Positions 63,343 through 64,000 of a stretch of 64,000 nucleotides of DNA are shown one piece after another (position 1 is the stretch's first letter; every line of letters begins with the position of its first letter). The DNA is taken from positions 1 to 64,000 of the forward strand of contig JANLFO010000009.1 in NCBI GenBank assembly GCA_024653205.1. The letters are read 5' to 3'. The stretch is from Clostridia bacterium (GTDB lineage: Bacteria; Bacillota; DSM-521; Neomoorellales; SLTJ01). The position numbers and the translations under genes are program-made. The notes beneath the pieces were generated by a model. It had not been told where the DNA came from and did not search any database. It saw nothing but the letters and a program-made list of their open reading frames with translations.

Positions 63343-64000
63343 TTACGGCGGCGCGTCCGGATCTCCCGGCCGGGCATCCGGAGCGGAGCCCGACCCGGCT
63401 TCGGAGGGGTGCAGCAGATAATCCCGGAAACCTTCCAGACTGTTGTCCAGAAAGTACTGCTCGCGCCGCCGCACGTCGGGAGGCAGCAAGGGGAAGCAGG
63501 CCAGCAGGGGATCGCGCTCCAGGAGGATGCTCCGGGCCGTATCGTACCAGGCCTTTTCGTCCTCGGCCCTGGTGAGGCAGTCGGCCGCGACTTCTGCCCA
63601 CAGGCGCAATTGTGCCCGGTGGCGGTCCAGGGTCTCCCGGGCCCTGGGGTTGGGGCCGTAGTGACCGTGGCAGAGCAGGATGCCGTCCAGGTCCAGTTCC
63701 AGAAGCCGGTCGAGGGAGGCCAGGGCCGGCCCGGGGAAGAAGCGGCGAGGGGTGGCGGGACGGAGGTAAAAACCCTCTACCGGCTGGTAGACGCCGGCGG
63801 CTTCACCCACAAAAAGAATCTTGCCCCGTAGAAAGCACAGGTGGTGGGCGGCGTGGCCCGGCGTTTCGATGACTTCTACGCCGGGAGCCTCGTCCGCCAG
63901 CCGCTCCGGTGGAACCGGTGGGGGCGGGCCGTAGTAGGCGGCCAGCCTGCCCATTACATCCTGGCTGGCCTGCCACAGGGCTGCGGGCGCGACCAGATGG
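63343..64000 (-). CDS. Metallo-beta-lactamase-fold hydrolase (N-terminus beyond window)
   Basis: Partial gene: the frame is open to the right edge, so the N-terminus with the HxHxDH metal motif lies outside. Visible are GVEVIETPGHAAHHLCFLRG (metal His), ILFVGEAAGVYQPVEG and LDGILLCHGHYGPNP (later metal His), then a C-terminal helical part with DNSLEGFRDYLL. An ATG at 63954 exists, but the sequence before it (HLVAPAALWQASQDV) is family-like, so it is internal. Converges with the FAD/SLH gene at 12 bases. Confidence 0.85.
   Translation of the reverse strand, partial: HLVAPAALWQASQDVMGRLAAYYGPPPPVPPERLADEAPGVEVIETPGHAAHHLCFLRGKILFVGEAAGVYQPVEGFYLRPATPRRFFPGPALASLDRLLELDLDGILLCHGHYGPNPRARETLDRHRAQLRLWAEVAADCLTRAEDEKAWYDTARSILLERDPLLACFPLLPPDVRRREQYFLDNSLEGFRDYLLHPSEAGSGSAPDARPGDPDAPP

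Overview
The window looks like chromosome from a GC-rich, endospore-forming, anaerobic Firmicute of the Moorella/Desulfotomaculum type. This is inferred from a gerA-gerB-gerC germination operon, copper-amine-oxidase-N and SLH surface domains, a c-di-GMP-I riboswitch, corrinoid methyltransferases, tungsten-type aldehyde oxidoreductases, heterodisulfide-reductase-like proteins and frequent GTG/TTG starts. No rRNA, tRNA, CRISPR array or intact insertion sequence was seen, and the species is not identified.

Layout. 1-26.8 kb is mostly housekeeping: a secreted stalk-domain protein, a UroD-type methyltransferase homologue, a TauE exporter, a Gmad2 lipoprotein, a DUF364 protein, a glucan pair (MalQ and GH57), a sirtuin, a Crp/Fnr regulator, the ger operon, two TatA/B proteins, a LexA-like remnant, a c-di-GMP riboswitch in front of a chemoreceptor, GAPDH, a NarL-type two-component system, a LysM protein, ComEC and a HicB-like protein. 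26.8-39.5 kb has visibly lower GC and begins in a repeat-containing gene-free stretch. It holds a complete Liv-type ABC importer followed directly by a corrinoid protein and a UroD-type methyltransferase, then an FAD oxidoreductase, an iron-type alcohol dehydrogenase and an unfamiliar HTH regulator. This reads as an uptake and demethylation module for an unknown methylated substrate.

39.5-50.7 kb is the most unusual part: a UGSC-like two-domain protein, an AOR-family oxidoreductase with a MoaD-like protein, then a second AOR-family oxidoreductase followed by a polyferredoxin, a very large HdrA-like protein and an MvhD-ferredoxin fusion. The last two genes are each interrupted by an in-frame TGA exactly where their families carry a conserved cysteine, and each TGA is followed at the expected distance by a hairpin. 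Both are best read as selenoproteins. The set resembles the BamB/C/E/F part of class II benzoyl-CoA reductase, or an AOR coupled to an Hdr/Mvh electron-bifurcating unit.

50.9-58.9 kb has S-adenosylhomocysteinase on the opposite strand, then a sigma-54 activator followed by a UbiD decarboxylase and a TAXI-TRAP transporter. Two identical-format dyads and a -24/-12-like site in front of ubiD suggest a complete sigma-54 circuit for uptake and decarboxylation of a carboxylate, possibly aromatic. 58.9-64 kb holds a short-chain dehydrogenase behind a palindromic operator, a B12-type radical SAM protein, an exported FAD/SLH protein related to the FAD enzyme of the methyltransferase module, and a beta-lactamase-fold protein cut by the window edge.
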